Source: Methylophaga sp. OBS1 (GTDB lineage: Bacteria; Pseudomonadota; Gammaproteobacteria; Nitrosococcales; Methylophagaceae). From it: a DNA stretch of 64,000 nucleotides. A program made the position numbers and the translations under genes. How positions within the stretch are numbered: position 1 is the stretch's first letter; the number at the start of each line of letters is the position of its first letter. Of the stretch, positions 9,263 through 19,204 are shown piece after piece. The notes beneath the pieces were generated by a model. The model made no database searches and had not been told where the DNA came from. It saw only the letters and a list, made by a program, of their open reading frames with translations. Location: assembly GCF_026319365.1 (NCBI RefSeq), contig NZ_JAPDMS010000004.1:248001-312000 (forward strand), read 5' to 3'.

Positions 9263-10090
9263 TTAACCGGCTCCGAGAATAAGCAAACTGGTTGTGAATA
9301 TGGGGAGCGCGGCGAGCAGACTGTCGATACGGTCGAGCATGCCGCCATGGCCGGGTAGCAGTTGTCCGCTGTCTTTCACCTGGAAACTGCGCTTGAACAC
9401 ACTTTCCAGTAAGTCGCCGACAATGGAAATCATCACAATAAAGCCAGTGAGCAGGAGCCAACTGAGAAGATTCTGTAATGGATTACCGACGACAAAATGA
9501 AATGCCACAGCCCAGATCAAGGCTAATGCCAGAGCGCCATAAACCCCTTCCCAGGTTTTATTGGGACTGATAGCCGCTGCCAGTTTATGTCTCCCAAAGC
9601 GTTTACCGGCAAAATAACCGCCGGAGTCAGCCAGCCAGACGGTCACCAACAGATACAACACCAGCGCAGGTCCTTGCTGCCAGTGACTATGCAGTAAACC
9701 GGCACTGGTAACAAAGGTAGTCAAGACAAGCAGCATGACGATAAACACAAAAACTTTTGACTGGAACAGCGTCACCAGCATCGAATTGAGCGGTTTATTG
9801 GCAAAGAAGAGGACCAGTAGCGTCGCACTCAGCCAGACAAACAGGCTAACCGACAAGATAACAATCACCGGCAGGGACAACATCGCCAGCCCACCCAGCA
9901 GAAAAAGCAGACTCAGCAAAACGGCTTTCATTGCACTGTTATCGATGCGCGCCAGGCTGAGCCATTCCCAGGCAGCCAGTAATGAAATCGCGACAAACAG
10001 CAACGTCACCATGCCACTCTGCAACCCGAGCAAAGCCCAGACGACAAGAGGGATCAGAATAGCGGCAGTGATCAGTCGTTGTTTAAGCAT
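9263..10090 (-). CDS. cdsA: Phosphatidate cytidylyltransferase (CDP-diglyceride synthase)
   Basis: Integral membrane enzyme converting phosphatidic acid and CTP to CDP-diacylglycerol. Many hydrophobic segments precede the C-terminal family signature SVFKRSFQVKDSG...PGHGGMLDRID. I chose the ATG at 10088-10090 (MLKQRLITAAI), which overlaps the uppS stop by 8 bp and gives 275 residues. Upstream in-frame starts at 10096 and 10126 lie inside uppS and add non-family residues. Confidence 0.94.
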   Translation of the reverse strand: MLKQRLITAAILIPLVVWALLGLQSGMVTLLFVAISLLAAWEWLSLARIDNSAMKAVLLSLLFLLGGLAMLSLPVIVILSVSLFVWLSATLLVLFFANKPLNSMLVTLFQSKVFVFIVMLLVLTTFVTSAGLLHSHWQQGPALVLYLLVTVWLADSGGYFAGKRFGRHKLAAAISPNKTWEGVYGALALALIWAVAFHFVVGNPLQNLLSWLLLTGFIVMISIVGDLLESVFKRSFQVKDSGQLLPGHGGMLDRIDSLLAALPIFTTSLLILGAG

Positions 10091-10826
10091 CAGCATCATC
10101 CTGCAGTTGCTCTGAGGTTCGGCCAAAGCGTCGCTCGCGATGACGGAATGAATCGATCGCTTTATTCAGCTGTCCGGCATCAAATTCCGGCCAGAGTACA
10201 TCGGTAAAATAAAATTCGGTGTAGGCCATCTGCCACAACAGAAAATTACTGACCCGCTGTTCGCCACCCGTACGAATGAATAGATCCGGCTCCGGCAGAG
10301 AGGCCGTAGTGAGATGCCGGTTAATCATTTCTTCTGAGATCGCATCGGCAGCAAGTTCCCCGCTTGCCACCTGTTCGGCAAGCTGTCTCACGGACTGGGT
10401 AATATCCCAGCGGCCACCGTAGTTGGCGGCGATATTCAATGTGAGACCGGTATTATTCTGCGTCATCTCGTGTGCCTGCTTGATCTGTTTTTGCAGCGCG
10501 CTTGAAAAGCCGCTGATGTCACCGATGATTTGCAGCTTGATATTATTATCGTGGAGTTTTTTGACCTGATTGTTCAGTGCATGACTGAACAGGTCCATCA
10601 GCAGGGAAACTTCTTTACCCGGACGGCGCCAGTTTTCACTACTGAACGCGAACAGGCTTAAAACTTCCACCCCCAGTTGAGCACAGCGTTTGACAATACC
10701 TTCCACCGCCTTGACCCCGGCACGATGTCCCATAAAGCGGGGTTGCAAACGCTGCTTGGCCCAACGGCCGTTGCCATCCATGATGATGGCGATATGTCTG
10801 GGAATTTTAACTGCCTGCTCACTCAT
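10083..10826 (-). CDS. uppS: Undecaprenyl diphosphate synthase (cis-prenyltransferase)
   Basis: Makes the C55 lipid carrier precursor used for peptidoglycan and for the surface glycans encoded further along this window. The conserved IIMDGNGRWAK motif with catalytic Asp is at residues 15-25, followed by GHRAG and the region LFAFSSENWRRP. The C-terminal RTGGEQRVSNFLLWQ and the RFG motif are present. Length 247 is normal. It overlaps cdsA by 8 bp, and a 34-bp gap separates it from frr. Confidence 0.97.
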   Translation of the reverse strand: MSEQAVKIPRHIAIIMDGNGRWAKQRLQPRFMGHRAGVKAVEGIVKRCAQLGVEVLSLFAFSSENWRRPGKEVSLLMDLFSHALNNQVKKLHDNNIKLQIIGDISGFSSALQKQIKQAHEMTQNNTGLTLNIAANYGGRWDITQSVRQLAEQVASGELAADAISEEMINRHLTTASLPEPDLFIRTGGEQRVSNFLLWQMAYTEFYFTDVLWPEFDAGQLNKAIDSFRHRERRFGRTSEQLQDDADA

Positions 10827-10860
10827 ACGAGTGTGATGGAAATGAAGTGTAACCAGGCGG

Positions 10861-11418
10861 TTACACTTCCATCAGATCCGATTCTTTATCCGACAGGATA
10901 TGGTCGATTTCCTTGATTGTGGCGTCGGTCAGCTTCTGAATTTCTTCTTCTGCACCGCGCTCTTCATCTTCAGAGATTTCTTTTTCTTTCAGCAGATCTT
11001 TCAAGGTGCTGTTGGCATCACGGCGGATGTTACGCACCGCAACCCGTGCGTGTTCAGCTTCAGCCTTGGCGACTTTGACCAGATCACGGCGACGTTCTTC
11101 GGTCAACGGTGGAATCGGAATGCGAATGGTCATACCCGCACTCATCGGATTCACCCCCAGGTCAGAGCTCATGATCGCTTTTTCGATCACAGAGACCATA
11201 TCTTTTTCCCAGGGTGTCACAGACAAAGTGCGTGAGTCTTCCACCCCCACATTCGCGACCTGATTCAGGGGGACATCAGAACCGTAGTACGGTACCTGCA
11301 GATGATCCAGCAAACTGGTGTGTGCACGACCAGCACGGATTTTTGCCATTTGCGAACTCAGGGCCGAGACGCTTTTTTTCATTCTGTCAGCGGCATCTTT
11401 TTTTATTTCTTCGATCAT
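10861..11418 (-). CDS. frr: Ribosome recycling factor
   Basis: Splits post-termination ribosomes together with EF-G. The 185-residue, highly charged protein has the tRNA-mimic three-helix bundle signature: [13 protein letters not shown] near residue 30, the central beta domain, and the C-terminal helix ([19 protein letters not shown]). It lies 8 bp after pyrH in the standard rpsB-tsf-pyrH-frr order. Confidence 0.97.
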   Translation of the reverse strand: MIEEIKKDAADRMKKSVSALSSQMAKIRAGRAHTSLLDHLQVPYYGSDVPLNQVANVGVEDSRTLSVTPWEKDMVSVIEKAIMSSDLGVNPMSAGMTIRIPIPPLTEERRRDLVKVAKAEAEHARVAVRNIRRDANSTLKDLLKEKEISEDEERGAEEEIQKLTDATIKEIDHILSDKESDLMEV

Positions 11419-11426
11419 GATCCGTC

Positions 11427-12152
<726 letters not shown>

Positions 12153-13031
12153 TTATTTACCTCTGGCTTGAGCCATCACTTCTTCAGCAAAGTTATCTTC
12201 TGCTTTTTCGATACCTTCACCCACTTCATAGAAAGCAAACCCTTCTACGGTGGCACCGGCTTGCTTGACCAGTTTTTCAACGGTCAGATCCGGATCTTTG
12301 ACGAAAGGCTGACCCAGCAGGCTGATTTCGTTGACGAACTTCGCCATGCGGCCTTCAATCATTTTCTCAATAATGTTGTCCGGTTTGCCACTGTCTTTGG
12401 CCTGAGTCGCTACGATGTCGCGCTCTTTATCCAGCAATTCCTGTGACAGATCGTCCGGAGAGACCGCTTGTGGACGGCTGGCTGCAACATGCATCGCCAG
12501 GTCTCGGGCCAGTTCTTCATCACCGCCTTGGATATTGACCATGGTGCCGATACGGTCACCATGACGGTAGAAACCGATGATGCCATCAGTCGACATGGTG
12601 GTAAAACGACGGACCTGAATGTTTTCACCAATTTTGGCGACCAGTGCCTGACGCTTGGATTCGACGGTTTCGCCCGAGTCCAGTTTCAGTTCTTTCAGTG
12701 CATCCAGATCGGCAGGTTGTTCAGTCAGTGCTTTTTGCGCCACTTCATTAACGAAAGCGACGAAATCATCTGCTTTAGCAACAAAGTCAGTTTCTGAGTT
12801 CACTTCCAGCATGATCGCATTTTTGTTATCGCTGCTGACTTCGATGGCGATGATACCTTCAGCGGCCACGCGATCGGCTTTCTTGTCAGCTTTTGCCAGA
12901 CCGGCTTTACGCATTTCTTCGATAGCCAGTTCGATATCGCCGTTTGCTTCAACCAGTGCTTTTTTGCACTCCATCATGCCTGAGCCGGTACGCTCACGCA
13001 GTTCTTTTACTAAAGCTGCAGTAATTGCCAT
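12153..13031 (-). CDS. tsf: Elongation factor Ts
   Basis: Nucleotide exchange factor for EF-Tu. It has an N-terminal UBA-like domain ([19 protein letters not shown]), then the core with SETDFVAK, and ends with MAQARGK. The ATG at 13029-13031 with AAGGGTGAG upstream begins MAITAAL as in other EF-Ts, giving 292 residues. An upstream in-frame start would add seven residues. It is 109 bp downstream of rpsB, with a hairpin between them. Confidence 0.97.
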   Translation of the reverse strand: MAITAALVKELRERTGSGMMECKKALVEANGDIELAIEEMRKAGLAKADKKADRVAAEGIIAIEVSSDNKNAIMLEVNSETDFVAKADDFVAFVNEVAQKALTEQPADLDALKELKLDSGETVESKRQALVAKIGENIQVRRFTTMSTDGIIGFYRHGDRIGTMVNIQGGDEELARDLAMHVAASRPQAVSPDDLSQELLDKERDIVATQAKDSGKPDNIIEKMIEGRMAKFVNEISLLGQPFVKDPDLTVEKLVKQAGATVEGFAFYEVGEGIEKAEDNFAEEVMAQARGK

Positions 13032-13096
13032 TGTTCTCACCCTTAAAATCAATTCGGTTTGTGCTGGCCCGGTTATTCAGACCACACATACAACAC

Positions 13097-13120
13097 AGGC
13101 CCGCCCTAACGGGCGAGCCT
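13097..13120 (-). terminator. GC-rich hairpin between rpsB and tsf (candidate attenuator)
   Basis: On the minus strand AGGC-TCGCCC-GTTA-GGGCGG-GCCT folds into a stem of about 10 bp with one mismatch and a 4-nt loop. It is followed by a U/G-rich stretch, not a clean U-run. Its place between rpsB and tsf fits a partial terminator that lowers tsf relative to rpsB transcript. Confidence 0.5.
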
Positions 13121-13140
13121 GCTGAGTTTCTCAGTAGAAA

Positions 13141-13893
13141 TTACTCGGCTGCTTTTTCAGCACTGTCTTCAGCAACTTCTACAAATTCTTCGTTCGCATC
13201 GCCGGTTGTCACAGAGGCACGACCTTCCAGGATGGCATCGGCAATGTTCGCAGTGTAGAGGCGAATTGCACGCATGGAGTCGTCGTTGCCAGGAATGACA
13301 TAATCGATGCCGTCCGGATCACTGTTACTATCGACAACAGCAATCACAGGGATGCCCAGTTTCTTGGCTTCTTTGATTGCAATGCTTTCGTGTTCAACGT
13401 CGATAACAAACATCGCATCAGGCAGGCCGCCCATTTTGCGGATACCGCCGATGCTTTTTTCGAGTTTTTCCTGCTCGCGGGTCAGATCCAGTACTTCTTT
13501 CTTTTTCAGACCTTCAGTTCTGCCTGACTCGATCATTTCCTGGATATTGTCCAGACGCTTGATTGATGCACGGACTGTCTGGAAGTTAGTCAGCATACCG
13601 CCCAACCAGCGACGGTTAACGAAAGGCATACCAGCGCGTTCTGCATCTTCACGAATCGCGTCCTGGGCAGCACGTTTGGTGCCGACAAACAGGATTTTGC
13701 CTTTCTTGGAAGCCAGTTTGCTGACGTAATTCAACGCATCGTTGAACAATGGCAGGCTTTGCTCCAGGTTGATGATATGAATGTTGTTGCGCTTACCAAA
13801 AATGAAAGGACCCATTTTTGGATTCCAGTAGCGGGTCTGGTGACCGAAATGTACGCCTGCTTCAAGCATTTGGCGCATTGTTGTTTTAGCCAT
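13141..13893 (-). CDS. rpsB: 30S ribosomal protein S2
   Basis: Structural protein of the small subunit, 250 residues. Family hallmarks are [14 protein letters not shown] near the N-terminus, the coiled-coil domain with INRR-like [12 protein letters not shown], and PDAMFVID...[19 protein letters not shown] toward the C-terminus. It has an acidic tail ([14 protein letters not shown]). It is the first gene of the minus-strand operon that continues through tsf and pyrH, preceded by a structured leader and a promoter at 14040-14069. Confidence 0.98.
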   Translation of the reverse strand: MAKTTMRQMLEAGVHFGHQTRYWNPKMGPFIFGKRNNIHIINLEQSLPLFNDALNYVSKLASKKGKILFVGTKRAAQDAIREDAERAGMPFVNRRWLGGMLTNFQTVRASIKRLDNIQEMIESGRTEGLKKKEVLDLTREQEKLEKSIGGIRKMGGLPDAMFVIDVEHESIAIKEAKKLGIPVIAVVDSNSDPDGIDYVIPGNDDSMRAIRLYTANIADAILEGRASVTTGDANEEFVEVAEDSAEKAAE

Positions 13894-14039
13894 GATTATA
13901 CCTTTTGAGTATGGGGTTTAGCCTCCATGTACCCCAGTTATCGACTGTTCGAGTCTTATCGACAGCACCCCGACAACTGTGACGGCACATGTGTGATTTT
14001 GCCTCGACCCACTCCGCGAAAGAGCAGCGTCGGGCGCGC
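13894..14039 (-). promoter_or_regulatory. rpsB 5' leader, candidate S2 autoregulatory RNA
   Basis: About 145 nt separate the predicted rpsB promoter from its start codon. On the minus strand a TGGGGT/ACCCCA stem (13931-13936 with 13912-13917, 13-nt loop containing ATGGAGG) lies directly before the ribosome-binding region, with a small GACT/AGTC hairpin and TCGAT repeats upstream. S2-dependent control of rpsB-tsf is known in E. coli; assignment here is by position and structure only. Confidence 0.45.
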
Positions 14040-14069
14040 ATATTATTCCACAAATAGGAGGCAAAACAA
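14040..14069 (-). promoter_or_regulatory. Candidate sigma-70 promoter of the rpsB operon
   Basis: Reading the minus strand, TTGTTT (complement of 14064-14069) and TAATAT (complement of 14040-14045) are spaced by 18 bp, with an A/T-rich stretch. This is the best -35/-10 pair in the map-rpsB divergent region. Confidence 0.5.
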
Positions 14070-14177
14070 AGCCAAATCGTCTGCCAGCCCGTTTTACCAA
14101 AGCATCACTGGTGACCGGACAGGATTTACGGCAAACTATGGGCAGCGTTTACAACATTATTTAATTGGGAATTGTAC

Positions 14178-14948
14178 ATGGCAGTCAGTATTAAAACTGC
14201 AGACGAAATCGAAAAGATGCGCATTGCCGGCCAATTGGCGGCAGATGTTTTGATGATGATCACACCGCACGTCAAAGCGGGCATCACTACTGATGAACTT
14301 AATCAGATTTGTCACGATTACATCGTCAACGAGCAGAAAGCGATTCCGGCACCACTCAATTACCATGGTTTCCCCAAGTCGGTCTGCACCTCGGTCAATC
14401 ATGTCATCTGCCACGGTATTCCCGGTGACAAGAAGCTGAAAGACGGTGACATCATCAATATCGATGTGACAGTCATTAAAGATGGCTATCACGGTGATAC
14501 CAGCAAAATGTTCCATGTCGGCAAAACCTCGATCCTGGCCGAGCGACTCTGCCGCGTTGCCCGCGAATCCATGCTGGTCGGTATTGATTTGGTCAAACCC
14601 GGCGTCCGTCTCGGAGACATCGGGCACGCGATTCAACAACACGCTGAAAAAGAAAACTTCTCTGTAGTCCGTGAATATTGTGGTCACGGCATCGGCACCG
14701 TTTTCCATGAAGAGCCTCAGGTATTGCACTATGGCACGCCGGGCACCGGTATGGAACTTAAGCCAGGTATGACGTTCACTATTGAACCCATGATCAATGC
14801 CGGTAAACGCCACGTCAGACAACTGCCTGATGGCTGGACTGTCGTCACCAAGGACCGTTCACTGTCAGCTCAATGGGAACATACCATTCTGGTCACCGAA
14901 ACCGGTCACGAAGTGCTGACCCGTCGTAGCGAAGAAGACGATCTCTGA
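14178..14948 (+). CDS. map: Type I methionine aminopeptidase
   Basis: Removes the N-terminal methionine from nascent proteins. All five metal ligands can be seen: two Asp in INIDVTVIKDGYHGDTS, His in CGHGIG, Glu in FTIEPM and Glu in AQWEHT. The 256-residue length is that of the type Ia enzymes. The ATG at 14178 is preceded by GGGA; a TTG two codons upstream is also in frame. The gene is divergent from rpsB, a very common arrangement, and 13 bp upstream of glnD. Confidence 0.97.
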   Translation: MAVSIKTADEIEKMRIAGQLAADVLMMITPHVKAGITTDELNQICHDYIVNEQKAIPAPLNYHGFPKSVCTSVNHVICHGIPGDKKLKDGDIINIDVTVIKDGYHGDTSKMFHVGKTSILAERLCRVARESMLVGIDLVKPGVRLGDIGHAIQQHAEKENFSVVREYCGHGIGTVFHEEPQVLHYGTPGTGMELKPGMTFTIEPMINAGKRHVRQLPDGWTVVTKDRSLSAQWEHTILVTETGHEVLTRRSEEDDL

Positions 14949-14961
14949 TACAGGAATATTC

Positions 14962-17580
14962 ATGACTCAACAGGCCATCTCCATCTGGGAAGTCGGCAAT
15001 CTCGTCATGCCACCCGACGCCGAGGTCAACAGCGAACTGTGCCGGCAGGCTTTGAAACAGAGTCAGCAACATCTTAAACAACAGTTTGAACAGGGCGTAC
15101 CCGTCCCCGAGCTGGTCTACCAACGTGCGACTTTTGTCGATGAAATTCTGCAGCAAATCTGGCAGCAATATATCGACGAAAACACCCCCGTCAGCCTGCT
15201 CGCTGTCGGTGGCTATGGTCGTGGAGAACTCCACCCTTACTCCGATGTGGATCTGCTAATCCTGCTGGATGAATCAGTATCGGCTGAACCACCACCATCA
15301 CTCTCCGACTTTTTAACCCAGCTCTGGGATATCGGTCTCGAAATCGGCCACAGCGTTCGAACCATTCAGGAATGTCGGCAGCAGGCCGAAGAAGACATCA
15401 CCATCGCCACGAACCTGCTGGAAGCCCGATTTCTCTGTGGTGATGAAACCCTGTTTGATTCTCTGGAACAGCTCACGGTCGATAACAAGACCTGGGATAC
15501 CCGCCGCTTCTTCGAGTTGAAACGTCAGGAGCAATTCGACCGCCACCAGAAATACAACGACACCGCCAATAACCTGGAACCTAATATTAAAGAATCCCCC
15601 GGCGGGCTGCGTGATATTCAGGTTGTGACCTGGGTGGCGCAACAGCACTTTGATGTGCGGAATCTGGAAGGCCTGAGACAAAAAGGCTTTCTGGCTAACA
15701 GCGAGTTTGAAACCCTGAACCAGGCTCAGAACTTTTTATGGACAATCCGCTTTGCCCTGCATCAGTTGGCGGGCCGTAAGCAGGAAAAGCTGATGATCGA
15801 TCATCAGCGAGAATTAGCCAAACAACTGGGTTACGTTGACAATGAGTCGCGTCTGGCCGTTGAGCAGTTCATGAAAGATTACTATCGCTGCGCCCGCTCG
15901 GTAAGCCAGATGAACAGCCTGCTTCTGCAGTTGTTCGAAGAAACCATTATTCTCGCTGATGAACCGCGAGATATTAAAATCATCAACCGCCGCTTTCAGT
16001 CGCATAACGGTTATCTTGAAACCATCAATCCCGGCATCTTTGCTTATTACCCCTATGCCCTGCTGGAGGTCTTTCTGGTACTGGAACAGAACCCGCAACT
16101 CAAAGGCGTGAGGGCATCCACGATTCGCCAGATCCATGCGCATTTGCATCTGATCGATGACAAGTTCAGATCTGATTTACGTAACCGTACCCTGTTTATG
16201 GAAATCATTCGTCAGCCCAAGGGCGTGACGCATGAGTTCCGGCGAATGAACGAACTGGATGTACTCGGTGCTTACCTGCCCGAATTTGGTCGCATCGTGG
16301 GCCAGATGCAGCATGATCTGTTTCACGCCTACACTGTCGATGAACACACCCTGTTCCTGGTGCGTAACCTGCGGCGTTTCTCCTGTGAAGAATACCGTGA
16401 TGAATTCCCGCTCTGCTCGGAAGTCTTTAATCAGTTACCGAAACCGGAACTGCTCTATATCGCCGGTATTTACCACGATATTGCCAAAGGGCGCGGCGGT
16501 GATCACAGTGTGCTCGGTGTGATTGATGCCAAGGCTTTCTGTGAACGCCACAGCCTGAGCAGCTACGACACCGAGTTAATCTGCTTTCTGATCCGTCATC
16601 ACCTGGCGATGTCTTCAACAGCACAAAAGAGTGACCTGGAAGACCCGGCTGTGATCAAAAAATTCGCCGAACTGGTACAAAACACCGATAGACTCAATTA
16701 TCTCTATTTGCTGACCGTGGCCGATATTCGAGCCACCAATAATAACCTCTGGAACGGCTGGCGTGACTCGCTGTTAAAACAGCTTTATCACAGCACACGC
16801 CAATGGCTGGAACACACCGAAGCGCAAGCCAAAAGTACCCGTGAGAAAAGCTATAAAAAATATCAGGAAGCGATACAGAAGTTGCAGGATAAAGGTCGGC
16901 AGCAACAGGATGTCAGCTTGTTATGGCAAGGCTATGATTTGGAATACTTCCTGCGCCATTCCGTTGACGAGCTAGTCTGGCAGACAGAAGAACGACTGGA
17001 TCACGCTGGTGAAGACCCACTGATTGCCCTGCGAACCCATAATGAACAGCAGACCCTGGAAATATTCGTCGTCACCAAAGATCGTCCCGGTATTTTCGCT
17101 GCCATCACTTCCGCGCTGGAGCAGTGCCAGCTCAATGTGCTGGATGCCAAAATCAATGTCACCAGTGAATCTGACGCGCTGAATACCTTTATCGTCAATG
17201 GCGATACCATGGAGTCCCGCGAGATCATCAAGGCGCTGCAGAAACAACTGGCTAATACCGGTGATATCAAGGCCTATTGTCCGGTGATTACGCCGCGAAC
17301 CATGAAACTGTTCAAAACACAGCCCAATATCGAATTTGAAACCAACCCGCAGCAAAACCACACCGTGATGTCACTTTATACCCATGACCGTCCGGGGCTG
17401 GTTTCAGCCGTAGCCCAGGTATTTCTGGCCTGTGACATTCAGTTAATTAACGCCAAGATCAACACACTTGGCGATCAGGTGGAAGACGTCTTTTTTATCA
17501 CCACTCAGGATGACGTGGCACTGAGCGAAGAAGAGGAAGATGAGCTCAAATCACGACTGGTCGAGAGTTTGTCCCATTAA
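14962..17580 (+). CDS. glnD: Bifunctional PII uridylyltransferase/uridylyl-removing enzyme
   Basis: Nitrogen sensor that uridylylates PII when glutamine is low and deuridylylates it when glutamine is high, and so controls NtrB/NtrC. The nucleotidyltransferase motif GGYGRGELHPYSDVD is at residues 83-98. An HD hydrolase domain follows (YHDIAKGRGGDHS, near residue 503; RHHLAMSS). Two C-terminal ACT domains bind glutamine (KDRPGIFAAI and HDRPGLVSAV). At 872 residues it is full length. It would act upstream of the NtrC-type site found at the amt gene in this window. A strong terminator follows directly. Confidence 0.97.
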   Translation: MTQQAISIWEVGNLVMPPDAEVNSELCRQALKQSQQHLKQQFEQGVPVPELVYQRATFVDEILQQIWQQYIDENTPVSLLAVGGYGRGELHPYSDVDLLILLDESVSAEPPPSLSDFLTQLWDIGLEIGHSVRTIQECRQQAEEDITIATNLLEARFLCGDETLFDSLEQLTVDNKTWDTRRFFELKRQEQFDRHQKYNDTANNLEPNIKESPGGLRDIQVVTWVAQQHFDVRNLEGLRQKGFLANSEFETLNQAQNFLWTIRFALHQLAGRKQEKLMIDHQRELAKQLGYVDNESRLAVEQFMKDYYRCARSVSQMNSLLLQLFEETIILADEPRDIKIINRRFQSHNGYLETINPGIFAYYPYALLEVFLVLEQNPQLKGVRASTIRQIHAHLHLIDDKFRSDLRNRTLFMEIIRQPKGVTHEFRRMNELDVLGAYLPEFGRIVGQMQHDLFHAYTVDEHTLFLVRNLRRFSCEEYRDEFPLCSEVFNQLPKPELLYIAGIYHDIAKGRGGDHSVLGVIDAKAFCERHSLSSYDTELICFLIRHHLAMSSTAQKSDLEDPAVIKKFAELVQNTDRLNYLYLLTVADIRATNNNLWNGWRDSLLKQLYHSTRQWLEHTEAQAKSTREKSYKKYQEAIQKLQDKGRQQQDVSLLWQGYDLEYFLRHSVDELVWQTEERLDHAGEDPLIALRTHNEQQTLEIFVVTKDRPGIFAAITSALEQCQLNVLDAKINVTSESDALNTFIVNGDTMESREIIKALQKQLANTGDIKAYCPVITPRTMKLFKTQPNIEFETNPQQNHTVMSLYTHDRPGLVSAVAQVFLACDIQLINAKINTLGDQVEDVFFITTQDDVALSEEEEDELKSRLVESLSH

Positions 17581-17618
17581 AAAAGCGGCATGACTGATAA
17601 CAAGTCATGCCGCTTTTT
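17579..17618. terminator. Bidirectional rho-independent terminator after glnD
   Basis: A perfect 15-bp inverted repeat (AAAAGCGGCATGACT, 17581-17595; complement 17603-17617) with a 7-nt loop has A-runs and T-runs on both sides. It can end glnD on the plus strand and the helix-hairpin-helix gene on the minus strand. Confidence 0.92.
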
Positions 17619-17630
17619 GATGTTCAGTGC

Positions 17631-17897
17631 TTACTGAGAGACTGTCACCTCATCAGACAAGCTCTGCAGTTTCTTGTCACCAATGCCTTTGACGCTGGTA
17701 AGCTCTTCCACGCTGTCAAATCCGCCATTGGCTTTACGATATTCAATAATGGATGAAGCTGTCGCTGGCCCCACACCATCAAGCGTCTGAAGCTGTTCAG
17801 CAGTCGCATCATTGAGATTGATCTTGTCGGCGGCGAAGGCTGTACCCAGAGACAGAAATAATGCTGCGAACGCAGCAATAAGCGTTTGTTTCATCAT
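17631..17897 (-). CDS. ComEA-like helix-hairpin-helix protein with signal peptide
   Basis: An 88-residue secreted protein: a signal peptide ending AFAADK (residues 1-22), then one helix-hairpin-helix domain (INLNDATAEQLQTLDGVG and YRKANGGFDSVEEL...VKGIG). It belongs to the short ComEA-related group, which binds DNA in the periplasm; some members serve DNA uptake, but many such solo proteins have no proven role. GGAG lies 8 nt before the ATG at 17897; a second ATG follows. It stands alone, ending at the shared terminator. Confidence 0.85.
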   Translation of the reverse strand: MMKQTLIAAFAALFLSLGTAFAADKINLNDATAEQLQTLDGVGPATASSIIEYRKANGGFDSVEELTSVKGIGDKKLQSLSDEVTVSQ

Positions 17898-18120
17898 GAT
17901 TTAAGCTCCATTTTGTTAGTCCATTAAATCGCTCATCCAAAGCGACAGTTTCAGGCTACTGCATCTGCTAAACCAATGACAAGTCACAACACACTGTCAG
18001 CACCACAAAATGAGAACCCATTCACAATTTTTCTGCATCCATGACCCCATACACTGTTATCTTAAATCTATTTTCAGGTCATCCTGAACAGATTTTCCAT
18101 CATCCTGAGCGTGTTTTTAT
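17898..18120. other. Intergenic region before the glycan operon 3' repeats
   Basis: I see no credible coding frame. It holds the upstream region of the helix-hairpin-helix gene and, from about 18078, truncated copies of the beginning of the dispersed palindromic repeat (GTCATCCTGA at 18078-18087 and CATCCTGAGC at 18101-18110), which leads into the full copy at 18121. Confidence 0.6.
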
Positions 18121-18190
18121 GTCATCCTGAGCCTGTCGAAGGATCTCTTCCCAGCTCTGTAAGAGATGCCTCCGCTCCGGTCGGCATGAC
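18121..18190. repeat. Dispersed palindromic repeat, copy A
   Basis: About 70 bp running from GTCATCCTGAGCCTGTCG to GGTCGGCATGAC. The two halves are imperfect inverted repeats (GTCAT...ATGAC ends, GGATCTC and GAGATGCC inside). Related copies lie at 36250-36316, 36348-36417 and 39916-39980, all at edges of glycan transcription units. Confidence 0.85.
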
Positions 18191-18197
18191 AGAGTCG

Positions 18198-18245
18198 AGT
18201 CACTCTGAGCGTCGTTTTCGTCCTGAGCCTGCCGAAGGATCTCCC
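18198..18245. repeat. Partial palindromic repeat overlapping the DHH gene 3' end
   Basis: A half copy of the same repeat (CCTGAGCCTGCCGAAGGATC at 18222-18241) with degenerate flanks. On the minus strand it is translated as the last 14 or so residues of the DHH protein and provides its stop codon. Confidence 0.75.
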
Positions 18246-19201
18246 CCATAACGTTGCTCCATCAAATCAATCAGCAATGGGATCTCATCCTCTTTCAGTG
18301 TGTTAATACCCGCAGCACCCTTACGACCACCACCTGTTTTAAAGCGCCCTGCAATCTCGTCGGCCCCCTCAAGCTGCTTCAGTGGTGCCCGTATACTAAC
18401 CAGATAATCACCACCCTGCTTTTCGGTAAGAATCACATGCGCTCTGTCAGGGGACTCATTGCTGAGTTCGTTACTGAATACCCCACTCACTCGCCTGGCC
18501 CATTTTTCCGCGGGTAACCGAAATGCAGCAACAGAAGTGGTTTCATAAAACGGCTTTTCCTCGCCTGCCAGGGTTAAATCATGATGATAGCCATCGCGTA
18601 ATGTCTGAAAAACAGGCTGATTCCTTTCAACAAAATCAAACGGCGTTCGATGATTAACACAGGCCCGGTAAAGATCAGCAGGATGGAAAAATAAATCGTC
18701 CAGACTGGCACCATAGCCATTGTAATTCAGGTAGATACCCAACTCTTGAATGACGGATATCTCCCCATCACTCAGTCTCTGCTCCCCAGCCAACTTGAAA
18801 GCTACTTGACTTAAATTATCGCCGAAAGCCGCTGTGATAGCCCACAACTGGAACTGGCCATTAAGATATCGATCAACGATCAGCGCGGTGCAGGTTGATG
18901 GCGAAGTGTCGATATGAGCTTCAAGCGCGGGATGCTGGATAATGTCACCGGGGTTATGGTGATCGGCGTAAAACACTTTTGCGCCACTATCCAGCACACG
19001 CAGCAAATCTGAACGATTTTTCTGCATTGAGATATCGAGCACCGTAATCTCGTCAACGTTTGATGGTTTAACTTGAGTAAGAAGATTGATATTACGCTTG
19101 ATACCCGTAATTAGCGCTGAGCTTCTTGGCTCAGCCAAGCGTAATTGAACCAATGAACAGATGCCATCGGCATCACCATTAAAAACGTCGATATACGCCA
19201 T
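18200..19201 (-). CDS. DHH/DHHA1-family phosphoesterase, candidate PAP phosphatase
   Basis: A 333-residue cytoplasmic metal-dependent phosphoesterase of the RecJ/NrnA superfamily. Visible motifs are FNGDADG (residues 7-13), VLDIS, the name motif YADHHNPG (about residue 80) and the C-terminal nucleotide-binding GGGRKGAAGI, in which Arg replaces the usual His of GGGH. NrnA-type relatives cleave nanoRNA and 3'-phosphoadenosine 5'-phosphate. This gene starts 3 bp after an APS kinase in an operon with two sulfotransferases, so PAP removal is a reasonable guess, not a demonstrated role. The last residues (DPSAGSGRKRRSE) are encoded by a dispersed repeat and are unlikely to be ancestral. ATG 19199-19201 is chosen; a TTG precedes it. 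Confidence 0.8.
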   Translation of the reverse strand: MAYIDVFNGDADGICSLVQLRLAEPRSSALITGIKRNINLLTQVKPSNVDEITVLDISMQKNRSDLLRVLDSGAKVFYADHHNPGDIIQHPALEAHIDTSPSTCTALIVDRYLNGQFQLWAITAAFGDNLSQVAFKLAGEQRLSDGEISVIQELGIYLNYNGYGASLDDLFFHPADLYRACVNHRTPFDFVERNQPVFQTLRDGYHHDLTLAGEEKPFYETTSVAAFRLPAEKWARRVSGVFSNELSNESPDRAHVILTEKQGGDYLVSIRAPLKQLEGADEIAGRFKTGGGRKGAAGINTLKEDEIPLLIDLMEQRYGGDPSAGSGRKRRSE

Positions 19202-19204
19202 CAA

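Noticed and set aside
14157..14822. 221-codon minus-strand frame opposite map
   Set aside because: Antisense shadow of a gene with all catalytic residues on the other strand.
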